Below the pieces are notes generated by a model. The model was not told the DNA's origin and made no database searches. It was given only the letters and a program-made list of their open reading frames with translations. A DNA stretch of 60,183 nucleotides, from the NCBI GenBank assembly GCA_000695325.1, contig AVPN01000221.1, positions 3,987-64,169 on the forward strand. The letters are read 5' to 3'. The stretch is from Pleurobrachia bachei. Lineage: Eukaryota > Ctenophora > Tentaculata > Cydippida > Pleurobrachiidae. The position numbers were made by a program, and so were the translations under genes. Of this stretch, positions 10,277 to 21,423 are shown one piece after another. Each line of letters opens with the position of its first letter. Position 1 is the stretch's first letter.

Positions 10277-11302
10277 TCACCCACACGTACTACTCCACGT
10301 TGTGCCAGTGACAGCTCGCATCCACATTCTCACATTGTTCCGGCGTGTATTCATTGATAGATTATTGTTATAGAACACATCCCTAACCCGCTTGGTGTGC
10401 GAATAAGGTTTCGTTTTATCCCTGTCCCTCGCTAATTTGTCGTGAACCGCAACCCCGAAATTTGTTTTAATCCCATCTCTCCTCAACTTTTGGAGTTGTT
10501 TAATTTCCCCTTTCAACTGGTTTACCCGGTCAAAGTTTCTCTGTAGAGTCTCTACTTTCTCTTTTGTAAGGAACCGGGCCAGTTTCAGGACAGTTTGTAT
10601 GGGGAACTCTTCTTCAGGTGATAGTTCGATTGGAGCCATTTTAGGGGGCGGGTCCAGGGGGTTAGAGGGTGGGGGTGTGTCTAGCAACATGTTACCATAC
10701 TCGTAATATAGATTCTCCAGCAATCTCCTCCTCTTCAACGTGTTTCGGTACTTCCACATGATTCCAATTTGTAGTTTATCCACAATTTCCTCCCCACGCT
10801 CCCCGGCCATAAAGTCTTCTTCTGCTGAGTTGTTATAACGCACCTCCCAGTCCCCTCGTTTAGCCTCAACCACAATACGAGGGATGCCTCGTAACCGTTC
10901 CGTCAGACCCTCAGATGCGGTCTCTCCCGGTTTGATTGTGTTGTATTTAGCATTCCGGTGTAGGTCCAAGGATGGATGGATTGGGTAGTCTATGAATGAT
11001 GTATAGAAGTGCCGTTCACACATCTCCATCGTTTTATCAGGGAAGTGGCTGGCAACCAGTTCCCAGTTGGTCCCATACCTCTCAACACCACTCAGCAGTT
11101 TAGTGTCCTGGGCTGCCGTCCAGGAGGGATCAGTTAGGGGCAGGTTGGTGTGAATCAGCCGGTACGGGTGGGTCGCCTTGTGGGTTGCATTGGATGTGCC
11201 ATGGGAGAAACATGGTAGACAGATAGAGACGGAGGGTGAACAGGTGGCACAGAGAATATAGGGGAGGGTCAACTTGTCACTGCAGAACCTGCATCTACCC
11301 AT
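10277..11302 (-). CDS. TADA2A: TADA2A-like SAGA/ATAC adaptor
   Basis: Adaptor that couples GCN5-type acetyltransferases to chromatin in SAGA/ATAC complexes. The 341-codon intronless frame starts MGRCRFCSDKLTLPY with a ZZ-type zinc finger (CRFC, CATC, CLPCF), followed by a SANT domain (DPSWTAAQDTKLLSGVERYG to CERHFYTSFI) and a central ADA2 helical region ending KGEIKQLQKLRRDGIKTNF. The C-terminal SWIRM domain of TADA2A is missing. The last about 20 residues look unnatural; a +1 frame gives a more acidic tail, so a frameshift or missing exon is possible. It shares a short gap with the 3' end of an NMD3 duplicate. Confidence 0.85.
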   Translation of the reverse strand: MGRCRFCSDKLTLPYILCATCSPSVSICLPCFSHGTSNATHKATHPYRLIHTNLPLTDPSWTAAQDTKLLSGVERYGTNWELVASHFPDKTMEMCERHFYTSFIDYPIHPSLDLHRNAKYNTIKPGETASEGLTERLRGIPRIVVEAKRGDWEVRYNNSAEEDFMAGERGEEIVDKLQIGIMWKYRNTLKRRRLLENLYYEYGNMLLDTPPPSNPLDPPPKMAPIELSPEEEFPIQTVLKLARFLTKEKVETLQRNFDRVNQLKGEIKQLQKLRRDGIKTNFGVAVHDKLARDRDKTKPYSHTKRVRDVFYNNNLSMNTRRNNVRMWMRAVTGTTWSSTCG

Positions 11303-11445
11303 ACTACAAGAGGGAGAAGGGAGGGTTAGGAAGGTAGAAACAGAAACAAGTCATGATATTTGAGGAAAGAAAGCTAAAAACACCACCCAATCTCTCTAAA
11401 AATGTATTTTTAAAAGTTAATAAATTAAAATGGGACAGGACAGAT

Positions 11446-12287
11446 CTAGGCGCCCTCTGTCAGCATATTTCCCTGTTCGTCTGTTTCAGCAGGTGCTGCA
11501 CTCAGGTCCAGCTCGTCCAACAACTCTTCCAACCCCACACGGGGTGCCAGGACCTCCTCGGCCTCAGCCATCCATTCCTCCTTCTTGTACATGTTGACAT
11601 TCTTCCTCAGATCAGGGTCTTCCTCTAGATCCTCCAGGAAGTCGTTATAGTCACCTGATGGGGCGGGGTGAGGGGATATTAGTCACCTGATTGGGGAGGT
11701 GGGTTGAGGGTGACCGGTGAGGCGGGGTGAGGGAGGGGGTTATAGTCACCTGGTGGGGTGAGGGGAGGGGGTTATATAGTCACCTGATGAAGTGAGGGTG
11801 AGGGGAGGGGGTTATAGTTACCGGGTGGGGTGGGGGGTTATAGTCACCTGGTGGAGGTGGTGTAAACTGTATAGTGAATCTAATGGGACCTTGCCGGGCC
11901 TAGAAAAACTAGAAACATACACTAGAACCAGCTAGAACAAATGAGCAACCAAAGAAAATCTATAGAAATCATCCATACCATTTTCAGTAGCTGTTTCAGA
12001 TACAGAGGTCATACGCTGCATTCGCTTCAGTTTGAAGTTTCTACCCTTGTTCCTCTTCATCTTATTAGGGTAGATCTTCTTCACCAGAATAATATCCGGC
12101 CTCTATGGAGGATAGGATTAGGGACAGGCAGATATATGGTAGACATACGTCATACAGTTTTGTAAGGCAGATTCGAAGGATAACAGAGTATAACAGACAG
12201 CTCAGACAGACACCCCACCTGTTTAACTTTATCAAATACAGGGTTGTTAACGACAGCATGCTCGACATCAAAGCCCAGGACATAGTT
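11446..12287 (-). pseudogene. NMD3: Duplicate of the last NMD3 exons (copy 1), truncated
   Basis: The terminal NMD3 exon (11654-11446, ending in an MLTEGA-like tail and TAG) and two upstream exons match the complete NMD3 gene at 12838-16090. At about 12287 the match breaks inside exon 8 and continues as the interior of a second TADA2A copy. A 9-10 nt deletion in the exon 8 donor region (after CACCCC) separates it from the full copy. It has no 5' exons. Confidence 0.85.
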
Positions 12288-12694
12288 CGTTCCGTCAGGC
12301 CCTCAGATGCGGTCTCTCCTGGTCTGATTGTGTTGTATTTAGCATTCCGGTGTAGGTCTAGGGAGGGATGGATTGGGTAGTCTATGAATGATGTATAGAA
12401 GTGCCGTTCACACATCTCCATCGTTTTATCGGGGAAGTGGCTGGCAACCAGTTCCCAGTTGGTCCCATACCTCTCAACACCACTCAGCAGTTTAGTGTCC
12501 TGGGCTGCCGTCCAGGAGGGATCAGTTAGGGGCAGGTTGGTGTGAATCAGCCGGTACGGGTGGGTCGCCTTGTGGGTTGCATTGGATGTGCCATGGGAGA
12601 AACATGGTAGACAGATAGAGACGGAGGGTGAACAGGTGGCACAGAGAATATAGGGGAGGGTCAACTTGTCACTGCAGAACCTGCATCTACCCAT
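12288..12694 (-). pseudogene. TADA2A: TADA2A N-terminal duplicate (copy 2)
   Basis: It encodes the ZZ finger and SANT domain (first about 130 residues), nearly identical to 10277-11302, then runs into NMD3 exon 8 sequence on the same strand at about 12287. The open frame continues into NMD3 sequence in the wrong frame and is not meaningful there. With the NMD3 fragment it forms one tandem unit. Confidence 0.88.
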
Positions 12695-12837
12695 ACTACA
12701 AGAGGGAGAAGGGAGGGTTAGGAAGGTAGAAACAGAAACAAGTCATGATATTTGAGGAAAGAAAGCTAAAAACACCACCCAATCTCTCTAAAAATGTATT
12801 TTTAAAAGTTAATAAATTAAAATGGGACAGGACAGAT

Positions 12838-15800
12838 CTAGGCGCCCTCTGTCAGCATATTTCCCTGTTCGTCTGTTTCAGCAGGTGCTGCACTCAGGTC
12901 CAGCTCGTCCAACAACTCTTCCAACCCCACACGGGGTGCCAGGACCTCCTCGGCCTCAGCCATCCATTCCTCCTTCTTGTACATGTTGACATTCTTCCGC
13001 AGGTCAGGGTCCTCCTCTAGATCTTCCAGGAAGTCGTTATAGTCACCTGTTGGAGGGGAGGGAGGGAGTTATAGTCACCTGACGGGTGGTGTGAGGGAGG
13101 GAGTTATAGTCACCTGATGGGTGGTGTGAGGGGGTTATAGTCACCTGACGGGTGGTGTGAGGGAGGGAGTTATAGTCACCTGATGGGTGGTGTGAGGGGG
13201 TTATAGTCACCTGACGGGTGGTGTGAGGGAGGGAGTTATAGTCACCTGATGGGTGGTGTGAGGGGGTTATAGTCACCTGACGGGTGGTGTGAGGGAGGGA
13301 GTTATAGTCACCTGATGGGTGGGGTGAGAGGTCAGCGGGGGGGGGGGGGAGATGGTTATAGTAACTTGATGGGGGTGTAAGGGAGGTATGAGACCTTGTG
13401 TGAAACCTACAATTAGTAACAAGACAAGTGAGAAATGAGGAGTGCAATCATTCATACCATTTTCAGTAGCTGTTTCAGATACAGATGTCATACGCTGCAT
13501 TCGCTTCAGTTTGAAGTTTCTACCCTTGTTCCTCTTCATCTTATTAGGGTAGATCTTCTTCACCAGAATAATATCCGGCCTCTATGGAGGATAGGATTAG
13601 GGACAGGCAGATATATGGTAGACATACGTCATACAGTTTTGTAAGGCAGATTCGAAGGATAACAGAGTATAACAGACAGCTCAGACAGACACCCCGTATC
13701 ACAAACCTGTTTAACTTTATCAAATACAGGGTTGTTAACGACAGCATGCTCGACATCAAAGCCCAGGACATAGTCGCCACACTGTAGAACACCACCCAGG
13801 TGGGATCTCGTGTGAATCTCAACATCATCAGTTCCTGTAAACATAGGGCTGCTGATTAGGGTTTATATGTTAGGACTCCCTGTAAACAGAGAGGGATAAG
13901 TTTAAGTTAGGTTTTTAGTCATAGTGGAAAGATATTAGTCGAGGTTGTTCTGGCTTCTGATGGCTCTAAATTATATTTCTAGTACTTCATGCAATTGGAA
14001 ACTAGCAAGATAGAAATAGCTGACCCACACACTTACCCAAACAGTTGAGAGGTAACACCCACACACACTTACCCAGGCAGTTGAGAGGTAACACCCACAC
14101 ACTTACCCAGGCAGTTGAGAGGTAACACCCACACACTTACTCAGGCAGTTGAGAGGCAACACCCACACACTTACCCAGGCAGTTGAGAGGTAACACCCAA
14201 ACATCCGCCAGTACATGTTTAGTACTATGTGGTCCGTACTGCTTCTCTTTACTCCTCATAGGCTCAACATTCATCACCATGAACTCCCTGAGTTGTTTCT
14301 GATGGCAGATCGCCCCAAACTGATCCTTGAAGAACTGAGTTGAGTTGAGCTGTCCTATCTTTAATGTGCACGGATCCATCAGGTGTATGTTATCTGGGGA
14401 AGGAGGGGAAGTGTTGATAGTGTCCAGGGACTGGGAGAGGAGGAGTATTGTCAGAATGACGGAGATCAAGATTGAGGATAATATTTTACCAGATATCCGG
14501 GTACAGATAGCAATCTGGGCCATGTGGTTGAGATACCGAGAGATACCACTTGTCAGACATACCACCTCATCCTTACAGATCGGTGTTATCTGATGGAGGT
14601 GAAAAGAGGGGTTTTATTCCACTCGATTACAATGATTCCCTGTGTCAAACAGCTGGGAAGCAGAGCTATCCCAACAAGTGTGCCACCCATCTACCAAATC
14701 GATTACAATATCTTCTTTTCAAATTTCTATATAGGTAAGCTACCCCATTTACCTCCGTTTTCAGAGCACTTGTGCTATACAATAATAGGCGGGCAAGGGT
14801 GCGGCAACTACCACAATGACTCATACCTCAACAAAATAGGTGTATTTGTAGTTGAATACGTTGCTCTGTATATCATGAGAAACAAGCTCCTGGGAAGTCT
14901 TATACTGGCAAGGGATCACTGACAACAAGAAATCTACCATCTTACGGGCACTGAGAGGGTGAACGGAGTTAGAGGAGAGAGAGCAGATGTGTTCTTGTCT
15001 TTTTTTTTGTTGTTTCTGCCTCGCTAATTTGTGTTGGTCTATGTCTATTAGTAATACATACTTGTTCTTTGCAGTGTAGTAAAAGTTGATTCCTCCCTCA
15101 GTTTCCTTGATCGTCATCGCATCCCTGTGCATCTCGTGCTTCAAGATCAACTGCTCCAGATAAAACATGGTCTTCTTGTGTACCGTCTAGAAGTGATTGG
15201 GATTAGTGGGGTTTTCAGAATTTAGATAGAAACTGTTTTCTGAGAAACACTAGTAGACTTGCTCATTATATTATATAAAGTCCGATTATCCAGTAAAGTG
15301 TGCTATTTACCCTCTGTCTGATCTGAACGAGTGCCTTCCACGCCTCTCCATCGGATCCCTTTTGTCTGCAGCACACCTCACACATCTGGTAATGGACCGT
15401 GTACTCAACTACAAAGCTCTGCTGGAGAATGGCCCCCATGGCCTCTCCCTGGATCGTAATGTTCACCTTGACCCTCTTGGAGTGGGGCTCCGTCCAGATG
15501 AACGAGGCATCTACCAGACGAACCTGCGTTGAGTGGATATGGAGTAGTTATCTATCTAGACGAAGCTAGCAATTGGGAAATGGTAACACGACTTCCAGCT
15601 ACATTACAGTCGTGTGAATCAGTATCATTTGTTTGTACTGTTTCAACCATGTACCTTGTTGAGACCCTTGAGTTTCTTGAGACAGAGTGCCAGTAGCTCC
15701 CTACTTTCAAGGGTGCATGGTATCCAGGTGTTCGGTGGCTGAAGGTACCTCTCACAGAACCTACAGAAGTGCAGGATCGCCTGGGGGAAAGAGAGGTGGA

Positions 15801-16090
15801 TGTTAGAAGATTAGAAGTGAGGATGGTTTATCACATCTAAGCAAATTACTATTCAAGTCGAATTGTTTGTGTTCGACAAAATATTATCATCCATCATGCC
15901 ATGCAATTAAAATGGTATCACATGTTTAGAAGTGTTGTGGTACCTGTTTAGGGATCCCCTCTGACACATCAACTCTGGTCCTGATACACGGTACACACAT
16001 GTTAGCAGGGTTTGGTGCGACCAAAGTACCACACTCACAACACAGTATCTTCTGCTCTGCCACCTCCGTCCGAGGCTCCAGGAACTCCAT
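12838..16090 (-). CDS. NMD3: NMD3, 60S ribosomal subunit export adaptor, complete
   Basis: NMD3 binds late pre-60S particles and recruits CRM1 for nuclear export. Ten minus-strand exons keep one frame: 16090-15944, 15780-15655, 15523-15311, 15186-15062, 14950-14827, 14589-14490, 14393-14175, 13834-13707, 13581-13458 and 13046-12838, giving 504 residues against 503 in human. Signatures are two zinc-binding CxxC pairs at the start (ILCCECGTLVAPNPANMC), ESRELLALCLKK, SFIWTEPHSKR, YKTSQELVSHDIQSN, GTDDVEIHTRSHLG and DFLEDLEEDPDLRKNVN. Two introns hold minisatellites that copy the neighbouring splice site. The 3' exons are duplicated at 11446-12287. Confidence 0.96.
13046..13345 (-). repeat. Minisatellite starting at the NMD3 exon 10 splice acceptor
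   Basis: About ten tandem units of roughly 31-35 nt with core GTTATAGTCACCTGA(T/C)GGGT (plus strand). On the coding strand each unit contains a CATCAG acceptor followed by GTGACTATAAC, the first bases of exon 10. The partial NMD3 copy has a related shorter array at about 11644-11860. Confidence 0.9.
14036..14210 (-). repeat. 34-nt minisatellite spanning the NMD3 exon 7 splice donor
   Basis: Five tandem copies of a 34-nt unit, consensus ACTTACCCAGGCAGTTGAGA on the plus strand. On the coding strand each unit repeats the last about 20 nt of exon 7 and a GTAAGT donor. The donor next to full exon 7 is at 14174. Confidence 0.9.
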
Positions 16091-16099
16091 TTGCTATAA

Positions 16100-16330
16100 T
16101 TAGAGTGGGGAATAGTTAGTTGAGGTTATAAAGGGGGAATAGTTAGTTTAGATACTATTTATAAAGTGGGGGGACAGTTAGTTGAGATACTCTTTATAAA
16201 GTGGGGGGACAGTTAGTTGAGATACTCCTTATAAAGAGGGGGAATAGTTAGTTAGTTGAGATACTCATTATAAAGGAGGGAGTTAGTTAGTTGAAATACT
16301 CATTATAAAGGGGGATGGGGTATTTCGGGG
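16100..16330. repeat. Minisatellite upstream of NMD3
   Basis: Roughly five degenerate units of about 40 nt containing ATAGTTAGTTGAGATACTC followed by ATTATAAAG. A similar unit with its downstream flank reappears at 17566-17730, beyond the LINE and gap, so the LINE may have inserted into or beside this sequence. Confidence 0.75.
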
Positions 16331-16442
16331 GTGTCCTGTTAGTGAATTAGCAGTGGCTTGCTAACAATAAGTATGGATCAAAATAGCATTGGTTGAATAT
16401 TCTGCAGTTGATTTAGCACACAGAGAATCGGCCATTTCGCAC

Positions 16443-16976
16443 CTGTAATAATAATAATAATATTAGCGCTTGTATACCGCTTGTACATCATGGATACAGT
16501 CTACAAAGTAGGAATGTCCCATGTTGCTATCTAAGCGGTATAACCAATAGCGTATATAAACCTTCAAAAACTGCTCACTCAGATTGAACAATTGTTACAC
16601 ACTCTTTGAGTTTACTGGTTATACAAACAAAGGAACACGGATCGCATTAAGCTAAAGAACATAATTACTGGACACTATTAAAGTTACACATACTCCCTTG
16701 CCAAAAAAAGGATACAGATTCAGATTATTGACATGCCCAGAGAGGAGAAACAACACCAAACCAACCGTTCCAACCGCCCCAACATGAGCAGGACTCCATC
16801 TCCTGGGTTGGTGAATTCCCAAATGCTTCAATATAAAGGAACGTTTTCAGCCTAGCTTTGAATTGTTCCACACTAGGTAGTGACCGTAGTTCTAGTGGTA
16901 GACTATTCCATACTCCCGGGAGATACACTGACAATCTCCTCCTCCGAAGCTTCGAGTTTGCAGTGATACTAGACAT
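16443..16976 (-). mobile_element. 3' end of a CR1/L2-like non-LTR retrotransposon (reverse transcriptase tail)
   Basis: The minus-strand frame 16976-16725 encodes the classic C-terminal LINE pattern: RRRRLSVYLPGVWNSLPLEL, then SVEQFKARLKTFLY. It is followed by an untranslated tail ending in a short (ATT)n run at about 16446-16463, as in CR1/L2 elements that end in microsatellites rather than poly(A). The N gap at 16988 cuts the element. Open sequence at 17358-17252 on the same strand may be more of it. Probably a dead, 5'-truncated copy. Confidence 0.8.
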
Positions 16977-16987
16977 CTTTTGATGCT

Positions 16988-17251
16988 NNNNNNNNNNNNN
17001 NNNNNNNNNNNNNNNNNNNNNNNNNNNNNNNNNNNNNNNNNNNNNNNNNNNNNNNNNNNNNNNNNNNNNNNNNNNNNNNNNNNNNNNNNNNNNNNNNNNN
17101 NNNNNNNNNNNNNNNNNNNNNNNNNNNNNNNNNNNNNNNNNNNNNNNNNNNNNNNNNNNNNNNNNNNNNNNNNNNNNNNNNNNNNNNNNNNNNNNNNNNN
17201 NNNNNNNNNNNNNNNNNNNNNNNNNNNNNNNNNNNNNNNNNNNNNNNNNNN
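16988..17251. other. Assembly gap
   Basis: A run of N of 264 bases inside the LINE relic. Confidence 1.
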
Positions 17252-17850
17252 CATGTCAATACATCTGAACCCTTGCACTTACTATATACTGTATCTCTTA
17301 ACACATCTTCAAATTCACTCTTAGTGCTACATATGTCATATTTACTCGTAACGGTCATCCTAAAACACCCGTTGCACGCCGGCCAACAACAAACTCTTCA
17401 CAGATATCACTCGTAAGTTAAGTTAAAGTAGGCCTAACAGAGATCTAAATGATTCAAGAATAGATGCTAACACAGTTATCAGGATCGATTGACGGCAAAC
17501 TCAAATTAATTTGTTTAAAGTAGTGTTGAAAAGTTTGAAATCATCAGCAGAATATTCAACCAAGGCTTTGAGATACTCATTATAAAGAGGGATGGGGATT
17601 GGGGGTATTTCGGGATTGTCCTGACTCCTGTTAGTGAATCAGCACCTACTTGCTAACAATAAGTCTGGATCAAAATATCCTTGGTTGAATATTCTGCAGT
17701 TGATTTAGCACACAGGTGCGAAATGGCCGATCTCGTACAAATACCGATTGAATTTTTGGTGTGATGTTATTCATTGTCGATCCGGCTGTGATCACTCGTA
17801 CTCGTGACCACCTCTGACTACTAAGATAATATACTGATGGTTCAAAGCAT
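17252..17850. other. LINE-derived or intergenic sequence, no gene
   Basis: The first about 100 bases carry an open minus-strand frame continuing toward the LINE. The stretch 17566-17730 duplicates 16268-16440. The rest shows no coding signal. Confidence 0.5.
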
Positions 17851-17945
17851 TCCATATATTGCTAGATGAACACTTATCGAAATCTCATATATTCTGTGTT
17901 TCTGTGGTTTCCTTTCATGATACCTCCTGTTTTAGCAGCTCTAGT

Positions 17946-19530
17946 ATGAATCTAAGAGGATGGCGTGCCCTTATTGGGCCCTTTTTGGTTCAGTTTGCTG
18001 TGTGCTCTGCTTCATTTCTAATGACATCTTTCTATGCAATACACCTCACCGATGAAGAAGGTATACTAAATATTAGGATCTCTTATCTATACATGCTCTT
18101 GTATTGTGTGTGTATATAGATCTCGGTGCTCTGGGAAGACCCGTCCCCTATACTATGCTCATATTTACCGCCATTTACTGATACAACTCCTACCACAGGT
18201 ATACCGCGGGTGATGATAGGCCTGTTTGGTCTGATGCCAGGTCTTGGCTATCTGTGCAACATCCCAGTAGATATTGTTAATACCGTACTAACCAGGAAAC
18301 TACTGACCCCAAAACAACTCATTGTGATTATAGGATTCGCAGTGACATAAGAGTGATACACACTCATATTACTTGAAGGGTTAATGGGTATAATGTATAA
18401 ATAATTGATTCTGTCAGGTTTAATAGACAAAGTGACTTTCATCTTTCTAATTTCTTGTTCCCCCCGCAGTGATGGGAACCTCACACTACTTGTTTCCCAT
18501 CCTTGGAAAGTACCAAACGATGGGATTCCTAATGATATTGAAGTGGCTACACGGCTGGCTTGCCTTCTTGGTCTGTAAATCCGGGTATTTCTGTTATGAA
18601 GTATGGATTCCCGACATGATAAAAGCTGCATCCGCCTTTGGAAACTCTGGAGCCTGGGCCGGGTCTGCAGTGGGGGCTCTGGTGGGAGGCCAACTCTTCG
18701 CCAGGTTTGGATGGTCCTATACGTTCTTCTGTTGGGGTGCGGTAGATCTTTTAGTGTGTATAATAGCGTGTATTATCTCACCTAATGACACAGAACCAGT
18801 CTGGAGATCAGAGGACTCTCAGGGATTTGTTGCTGCTAGTACCGATAATAATGAACCCGATAAAGATAGTCTGACTCCCCTGGCCATGCTACCCTACTTG
18901 GCAATGGGACTCATGGAGTTGATATCAGGATGTATATCAGCCATCCTCAGTACCTACCTACTGCACCAGTTTGGTATTGGTATTGCCCAGTCCTCCAACT
19001 ACATTTTTATCTTCCTGATATCCATTACGGTGGGATCTCAACTGGCCGGGATTATTCTACAGAGCGGGCTGTTGAGGAGTGCAGAGCTGCTCGCATTCGG
19101 AGGATTCCTAGTGGGATTCTCAATATTCCTGTTCTTCCCCCAACCAGCTGACGGGTTTATGTACACCAACATCCCCTCCACTGGTTACCTGGCAACAGTG
19201 CTCCTGGGAATGGGAGTTTCCATGGCAACCATGACGTCACTGTTCGTGGTGGAGGATCTCCAAGTGACCAACACAGTGTCCTGGATGTTGAGACGGTTGT
19301 TCAGGGACTTACAGTGACTCTGGCTCAACGCTATGATGGCTTCCTGTTACGCTGGTAACCTGGTCGCTCTACTCTTCCTCCAGTACCTCTCCTTTGAGCA
19401 GTGTGGCTTGGTTCTGGGGTCATTCGCTAGTGTAACCATAGTAACCGGGGTCGCTATTGAGGCAGGGTTGAGGTGGAAGGGGGCCTACACTAACAACTAC
19501 ACACCAATAAAAGATACCATCAGTAGTTGA
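17946..19530 (+). CDS. Major facilitator superfamily transporter (SLC18-like), with frame defects
   Basis: Multi-pass transporter, substrate unknown. Exon 1 (17946-18059) starts MNLRGWRALIGPFLVQFAV. A middle region contains hydrophobic segments (MIGLFGLMPGLGYLC). The long exon from 18469 carries GNSGAWAGSAVGALVGGQLFARFGW, typical of MFS helices 4-5, and several further helices. Two problems are visible: the exon starting at 18120 meets a TGA near 18182, and an in-frame TGA at 19315-19317 interrupts the last helices before NAMMASCYAGNLVALLFLQY. The second could be another complemented block or a sequencing error. The intron around 18340-18468 lacks clear GT-AG ends in the frame needed. Confidence 0.65.
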
Positions 19531-19639
19531 CGAGTATTGGGGGACGGGGAATGATATGAAGTTTATTAAAACGATATTCTATAAATATTGATCAATTTTG
19601 AATACAAAACGATAAAAATCACTGTAACTTTATTTGTGT

Positions 19640-21283
19640 CTAGTTGTGAGTAGTGCTCCCGTGATACAATTTTTTCAGCACACCCAGGGCCTGATCAAAC
19701 TTTAACTTCTTCACAGCTTCAAACATACTCCCTCCATCCGCCACCCCAATATCCTCTGCATAAAAGTCTAGTGCCTCTGCCAGGTTCATTCCGCTCATCC
19801 AGCAGGGCGTCATAAACACCATTCCAGAGATATCGAACCCAGGATCATGTAGAATCCACTCAACCACCATCATACCCAGGATAGCCCGAGCATCACCCGT
19901 TACCGGCACCTCAACTGTGCTAATAACGGGGTTGCTCAGCACCTCAACCAGTTTAACACGCCACAAAGCATGCCATTCCACAAACAAATCACCGGTCGAG
20001 ATGTGTTCCAAGTTGTGCACCCTACACCAGTCTGACCTGGTCATGATACTAGAATGACTCAGTTGCATCGCCAGTTCAACTTCTCTCTCCCTACTACTCG
20101 TCCCTCCACAGAGCAATCATCCTGTGTGAGAGGACCCTAGGGATGTCAGGACATCACTCCAATTCGCCTTGGTGTACCGGACCCTAAACCACTGCCATGA
20201 ATCCACATCAAGGGACCGTCTAGCGGGGACACCTAGCTCCTCGGCCAGGAATTTCTCGGCATCTTCAGCAGATGCAGCGTGAGTGTTGGCAATTAGAAGT
20301 GCGGTGACAAAGTTTGGTTCAAATTGGGGAAGTGGGGCGTCTTCGGCAGTCACAGCTAGCTCTAGGAAGGTGCCTGGTGGGAGGTCAGGGTTGGAGAAGA
20401 AATTGTGAACTGTAGCTATAGACTTGAGGATATAAAGAGTGGGGGTATTGAAGTTTAGAAGGACTGTAGAGACTGGTGACTCCGTGGTTAGTGTAACTTC
20501 AGGTACTGTTTCATCCACAATATTAGCAGCCAGACACTGACACAACAACCTGTTCCACATGTCCACCTGCTCTGTATCCCAATATTGCCCAACAGTCAGG
20601 CCCTCCAACTCACACTCCCCTGACAGGGTGTAATTCAGCTTCTTAACGAGGCTAAACAAGGCCCCACACAGCCCCTGGGAGTCCCATAACAGGTTGAGGA
20701 GGTGCCGGTACTCCATAACATTACGAGTTACTGGAGCGACGTGTATGTACCGCCTTGTCCGGGCCTCTAGGGAGTCCCAAGGCTCGAGAAAAGCAGCTGT
20801 TTCAAGAGCTGTCTTCCCATTTGGAGGTTTTGAAAGTCCCATCACATATCTTGATAGTGTATCGGTGGAAGAGTAAGATAGTTTCCTGCCCCGATCAATT
20901 ATCTCCCCGGCGGGAGGGAGCTCTGAGACGACCGCTCTAAATGTCTCCTCCCAGCGACTCCGCTCTTCGTAGGTATCAAACAGTGCCTGCTGGGTTCCAT
21001 CTGTCGTGGCCTGTACAATGTGGGAGATAACAGAGACCAACCAGATTTGGGTGTCTTCAGCACTCCTACCCAGCTCACATGCCATGAAATCGAAATCGTA
21101 GAACAGCCACTCTCGGAGGAAATCGTCTGGTTCCTGGTCCTTGTCAAGAGGGAACAGGGAGGAGCAGTTATAGACGTGGGGTGAGAGGAAGAAGGAAGCA
21201 TTAACCATCCATCGTGCTAGCGCCAGGTTTAGTCCGAACAAACACCGCTCTACATTTGATGCTGGCCAGGCTAGATTATACCC
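19640..21283 (-). CDS. C-terminal part of RNF213-like RZ-finger protein, in-frame TGA
   Basis: The exon begins after an acceptor at 21283 and stays open to TGA 20119-20117; the same frame reopens at once to 19640 and ends in KKLYHGSTTHN. It would follow the RZ zinc-finger exon, as the C-terminal region does in RNF213. The mixed helical sequence (LFGLNLALARWMVNASFF, FFSNPDLPPGTFLELAVTAE) has no motif I can name, so the RNF213 assignment rests on the neighbouring RZ finger. Frame continuity on both sides of the TGA fits either readthrough or a corrupted block. It is convergent with the MFS gene, about 110 bases away. Confidence 0.6.
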
Positions 21284-21423
21284 CTAGAAATAATGGGAGG
21301 GTGTGAGATGATTATTAGAATATTTTATATACACCTCCCATCCCCTAAAAATCGACTGGCGTCTGCTTGTTGTAAAAGATGGAAGAATTTAATTTTCACC
21401 AACGAATACGAAACTAATTTGTA

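Noticed and set aside
13046-13345. CRISPR-like array
   Set aside because: Units are head-to-tail minisatellite copies without unique spacers, lie in a eukaryotic intron, and have no cas genes nearby.
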